Program-made: the position numbers and the translations under genes | NCBI GenBank assembly: GCA_019415645.1 | Contig: DXYV01000010.1 | Location: 17,399-81,398, forward strand | Source: Clostridiales bacterium | Lineage (GTDB): Bacteria > Bacillota > Clostridia > Oscillospirales > Oscillospiraceae | DNA: 64,000 nucleotides | Reading direction: 5' to 3' | The notes under the pieces: model-generated | What the model was told of the DNA's origin: nothing | What the model saw: the letters and a program-made list of their open reading frames with translations, nothing else | Databases searched by the model: none | Shown here: positions 61,327 through 64,000 of the stretch, piece by piece | Layout: the number at the start of each line of letters is the position of its first letter | How positions within the stretch are numbered: the first letter of the stretch is position 1

Positions 61327-63497
61327 ACCGCCTGAAAACCAATCGGGTGCTCCGGGGCCTGGCCCTGGCACTGTGCGCCGTGTCCGCCGTGCTGGCGTTC
61401 TGGAGCGGGCTGGCCACATTGATGTATTGGGACGACATGTGGCTGAAATCAGATTACTATGACAGCACGGGGTATGCGCAGAACTGCCAGGTGATGGAAT
61501 CCCGGGTCTGGGAGCTGGTGGAGCTGCGCGCGGAAAAACAGGCCGGCACGCTGCCCTACACGCAGCAGGAGCGGCTGGCGCGCCTGGAGGAGATGCTGGC
61601 GGCGGAGAACACCAATTACCGCTTTCGGGTCCGGCTGAACGACACGGCAGGCACAGTGGTGCTGGACAACTTGGAGGGGCAGGACCTGGAGACGGTGGCC
61701 GACGGCGTGCAGATGGGCGAGAATGTGCGCTCCAGCGGCGAGGAGTACCATGAGCAGGATTACACTTACTGGGACGAGGACCGCCAGCGTCAGATGCTGC
61801 AGGTGCGCACCGCGGAGGGCTTTGCGGAGCTGGACCCGGCGGAGGAAACGCCGGGGGCCTACAACCAGTACGGTTGGTACACCGGAGACGGGAAGATCTG
61901 GGATTATTACGATGAAGACCATGACAGCCGCATCCAGCGGGTGGACTATGTGCTGGAATCGGGGGTGTTGAAGGACATGATCGTGGATGATCTTTTCCGG
62001 GAGGGGATGACCAGCTACGCCAGCTGGCAGGTCAACCTGCCGGCGGTGGGTCTGGCGGCCCTGATCAGCGGCGCGGTCTTTCTGATCACCTTCGCTTACC
62101 TGTGCGCCGCCGCCGGCTATCGCAGGGACGTACCGGGCCTGGTGCTGGGCCCCTTGGACCGCGTCCCGCTGGATGCGTACGCCCTGGTGGTAGTCGTACT
62201 GCTGGGCCTGCTGGCCAGTCTGGGGGATTCGGTCTCCTACCGCTTTAACACGGATTCGGAGCCCGACCCGGCGGTCTGGATCGGACTGATGGTGTTCTGT
62301 ATTCTCATCGCTCTGGTCTGCGTGCTGTTCCTGCTGAGCGTGGTCGTGCGCATCAAAACCCGCACCCTGCTGCGCAACACCCTGATCTGGCGCCTGTGCG
62401 CCTGGGCCGGCCGCGGCCTGAACCGAGCCGGGTGCTGGCTGTCCGGCTGTGTAAGGCTGCTCTCCCTGAACGTCCGCCTGACGGTGCTGTTTGTGGTGTT
62501 CCTGCTGGTCAACGCCTTTTTGGTCACCGGTTTGTTCAACAGTTACAGCGGCGCGATCTTCTTCCTGCTGGGCCTGCTGTGGTTCAACGGCGCGGTCCTG
62601 CTGGCATTGTGCCGCTGGGGCAGCCAGTGGAAGGGGCTTCGGCAGGCCACGGCCCAAATCGTGGGCGGCGACCCGACGGTGCAGATCGACACGAAACATA
62701 TGTACCCCGATCTGGCGGAGCACGCCAGCCAGCTCAACGACCTGGGCAGCGCCATCAACCACGCGGTGGAGGAGCGGCTGCGCAGCGAGCATTTCAAGGC
62801 GGAGCTCATCACCAACGTGTCCCACGACCTGAAAACGCCCCTCACGTCCATCATCAATTATGTGGATCTGCTGAAGAAGGAGCCCATCGACAACCCCAAG
62901 GCCCTGGAGTACCTTGAGGTGCTGGATCGGAAGTCCCAGCGCTTGAAAAAGCTTACCGAGGATCTGGTGGAGGCCTCCAAGGCCTCTACGGGCAACGTGA
63001 CCGTGAATGCGGCGCGGATGGACGTGGCGGAATTTACCCAGCAGGCGGCTGCGGAGTACGAGGAACGGCTGGCCCAGCAGGGGCTGACGCTGATCACCAA
63101 GATACCCGAGCGGCCGGTCCACATCCAGGCCGACGGCCGGCATATGTGGCGCATCTTGGACAATCTGCTGAACAACTGCGTCAAATATGCCCTGGAGGGG
63201 ACGCGGGTGTACCTGGATGTGGTCGAATGGGACGGCAAGGCCAGCATCTCCCTGAAAAATATCTCCCGGGATCCGCTGAATCTCGGCCCCGATGAGCTGA
63301 TAGAGCGGTTTGTGCGGGGCGATTCCGCCCGCACCACCGAGGGCTCCGGCCTGGGTCTGTCCATCGCCCGCAGCCTGACCGAGGTGCAGGGCGGCACCTT
63401 CCGGCTGTCCACCGACGGGGACCTGTTCAAGGCCACCGTCTACTTCCCCCTGGCCCCGGAACCGGAGCCTCAGCCGCAGGTGCCGGAAACGCGCTGA
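61323..63497 (+). CDS. Membrane sensor histidine kinase
   Basis: 724 aa. TM1 at about 11-33, a long extracytoplasmic domain (about 35-235) rich in Asp/Tyr (YYDEDHDSRIQR), then a block of further membrane helices (about 238-425, at least four), an unusually multi-spanning sensor. HisKA with phospho-acceptor His501 in NVSHDLKTPLTSI, then HATPase with NNCVKYA (N box) and GSGLGLSIA (G box). Partner of the upstream response regulator. Confidence 0.9.
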   Translation: MNRLKTNRVLRGLALALCAVSAVLAFWSGLATLMYWDDMWLKSDYYDSTGYAQNCQVMESRVWELVELRAEKQAGTLPYTQQERLARLEEMLAAENTNYRFRVRLNDTAGTVVLDNLEGQDLETVADGVQMGENVRSSGEEYHEQDYTYWDEDRQRQMLQVRTAEGFAELDPAEETPGAYNQYGWYTGDGKIWDYYDEDHDSRIQRVDYVLESGVLKDMIVDDLFREGMTSYASWQVNLPAVGLAALISGAVFLITFAYLCAAAGYRRDVPGLVLGPLDRVPLDAYALVVVVLLGLLASLGDSVSYRFNTDSEPDPAVWIGLMVFCILIALVCVLFLLSVVVRIKTRTLLRNTLIWRLCAWAGRGLNRAGCWLSGCVRLLSLNVRLTVLFVVFLLVNAFLVTGLFNSYSGAIFFLLGLLWFNGAVLLALCRWGSQWKGLRQATAQIVGGDPTVQIDTKHMYPDLAEHASQLNDLGSAINHAVEERLRSEHFKAELITNVSHDLKTPLTSIINYVDLLKKEPIDNPKALEYLEVLDRKSQRLKKLTEDLVEASKASTGNVTVNAARMDVAEFTQQAAAEYEERLAQQGLTLITKIPERPVHIQADGRHMWRILDNLLNNCVKYALEGTRVYLDVVEWDGKASISLKNISRDPLNLGPDELIERFVRGDSARTTEGSGLGLSIARSLTEVQGGTFRLSTDGDLFKATVYFPLAPEPEPQPQVPETR

Positions 63498-63579
63498 ATC
63501 GCAGACAGCCTGTCGAAAAAGCCCTCCGGCAAGGAGTTCCGGCGCCCGCAGGCGACGGAATAAATTTTGATCCTTCTCG

Positions 63580-63602
63580 AAAAAGTGGCGCAGCCACTTT
63601 TT
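63580..63602 (+). terminator. Terminator of the two-component operon
   Basis: AAAAAGTGGC (63580-63589) pairs with GCCACTTTTT (63593-63602), loop GCA, T-run included. Confidence 0.8.
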
Positions 63603-63664
63603 TGACAGCCTGAGCCCCGCCGCGGCATACGCGGCGGGGCTGTCTGCGTGTTTGGGGTGGGACT

Positions 63665-63716
63665 TGCGGGCCCGGCATCCAATGTGGTACAATAGCCGCA
63701 TAGCGACTATTGTACC
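63665..63716 (+). promoter_or_regulatory. Promoter with overlapping inverted repeat
   Basis: TTGCGG (63665-63670), 17-base spacer, TACAAT (63688-63693). GGTACAATAG (63686-63695) repeats inverted as CTATTGTACC (63707-63716), so a repressor could cover the -10 box and start site. Confidence 0.55.
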
Positions 63717-63896
63717 GGGGTTTTAAGTCCTTTTTCTCGCCCCTGCCGGGGCAACTGAAAAAGCTGACCTATGATACCATTCCGGCTATGCCGTCATGGT
63801 ATTATAACCGCAAACACCGGAGAGTGGAAACAGATAGAGAGCGGGGGACGGTCATGAGCAGGAGAAGGGGACACAGGCCGCACGGGGGAGGGCCCC

Positions 63897-64000
63897 ATGC
63901 GTAAGCTGGCCTGGTTTGCCCTGTCCTTTTCCGCGGCGGTGCTGCTGGCCTGTTACTGGATTCCCCTGGGCGCGCTGCCCTGGCTGGCGCTGTTGTGCGG
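63897..64000 (+). CDS. N terminus of a membrane protein, possibly ComEC/Rec2 (cut by window end)
   Basis: ATG 63897 follows GGGGGAGG. The 34 visible residues (MRKLAWFALSFSAAVLLACY, IPLGALPWLALLC) form one or two membrane helices. The sequence resembles the beginning of ComEC-type DNA-uptake proteins of this bacterial group, but too little is visible for a firm assignment. Confidence 0.4.
   Translation, partial: MRKLAWFALSFSAAVLLACYWIPLGALPWLALLC

Larger units (their letters stand above)
63498..63896. other. 399-bp non-coding region with a REP-like repeat, terminator and promoter
   Basis: Contains GCCCGCAGGCGACGGAATA (63544-63562), similar to 22498-22522, the terminator 63580-63602 and a promoter with dyad at 63665-63716. 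An open frame at 63710-63904 is rejected as a gene. Confidence 0.6.

Noticed and set aside
61449..63701. 750-codon minus-strand open frame opposite the histidine kinase
   Set aside because: Shadow of the kinase gene; Gln/His/Arg-rich without recognisable motifs.
63710..63904. 64-codon frame before the last membrane protein
   Set aside because: Arg/His-rich, overlaps the next start, and begins in the operator dyad; no ribosome site.

Overview
The window is GC-rich Clostridia DNA, most likely from a gut Oscillospiraceae (Flavonifractor/Lawsonibacter/Intestinimonas-like). The evidence is a SCIFF peptide plus maturase, a HydABC-type [FeFe] hydrogenase, Old-Yellow-Enzyme reductases with Fe-S centres, a Thr T-box, an S-layer-homology surface protein, strong AGGAGG ribosome sites and sigma-A style promoters. 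The genus is an inference from style and gene content; no marker gene fixes it.

Bases 1 to about 9.2 kb are an integrative/mobilizable element cut by the left window edge: serine recombinase (partial), RhuM-family protein, a small element-associated protein, MobP-type relaxase with a membrane protein nested in another frame, MobC-like accessory protein, candidate oriT, a cluster of mini-hairpins and a RepA-like hexameric ATPase. Divergent from repA is the most striking gene of the window: a 1009-residue homologue of eukaryotic/QDE-1-type RNA-dependent RNA polymerases (two-barrel RNA polymerase, catalytic DYDGD at residues 577-581), translationally coupled to an unknown 292-residue protein. 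RepA helicase, RNA polymerase and partner look like a dedicated replication/transcription module of the element.

9.3-18.5 kb: a LuxR-type regulator next to a beta-helix SLH surface protein, a TauE/SafE permease, asnS with its 3' end duplicated 228 bp downstream (possible attachment-site scar), a long structured non-coding stretch, and an AT-richer patch with two tandem ribbon-helix-helix proteins and a perfect palindrome.

18.5-35.4 kb: a catabolic region with two paralogous SLC13/DASS symporters, three OYE/FAD/Fe-S reductases (about 660-676 aa), a crotonase resembling 6-oxocamphor hydrolase, two LysR regulators, two matching 19-bp inverted-repeat operators, and a 2-hydroxyacyl-CoA dehydratase-like system in which one dehydratase subunit is fused to its ATP-dependent activator. 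The substrate cannot be read from sequence; reduction of enones and hydrolytic ring opening of cyclic ketones is a reasonable inference.

35.5-51.2 kb: housekeeping and peripheral genes (CutC, transglutaminase-like protein, lipid kinase, THUMP methyltransferase, BI-1 protein, SCIFF locus, Orn/Lys/Arg decarboxylase-family enzyme, ECF sigma factor with DUF4179 partner, XRE regulator), then a lower-GC LysR/MFS/esterase island. 51.3-64 kb: zinc phospholipase C-like protein, hydCBA hydrogenase operon behind a Rex-like site (HydB fused to a GltD/NfnB-like domain), T-box-controlled thrS lacking a TGS domain, an OmpR-type two-component system and the start of a membrane protein, possibly ComEC. No CRISPR array, rRNA or convincing tRNA gene was seen.
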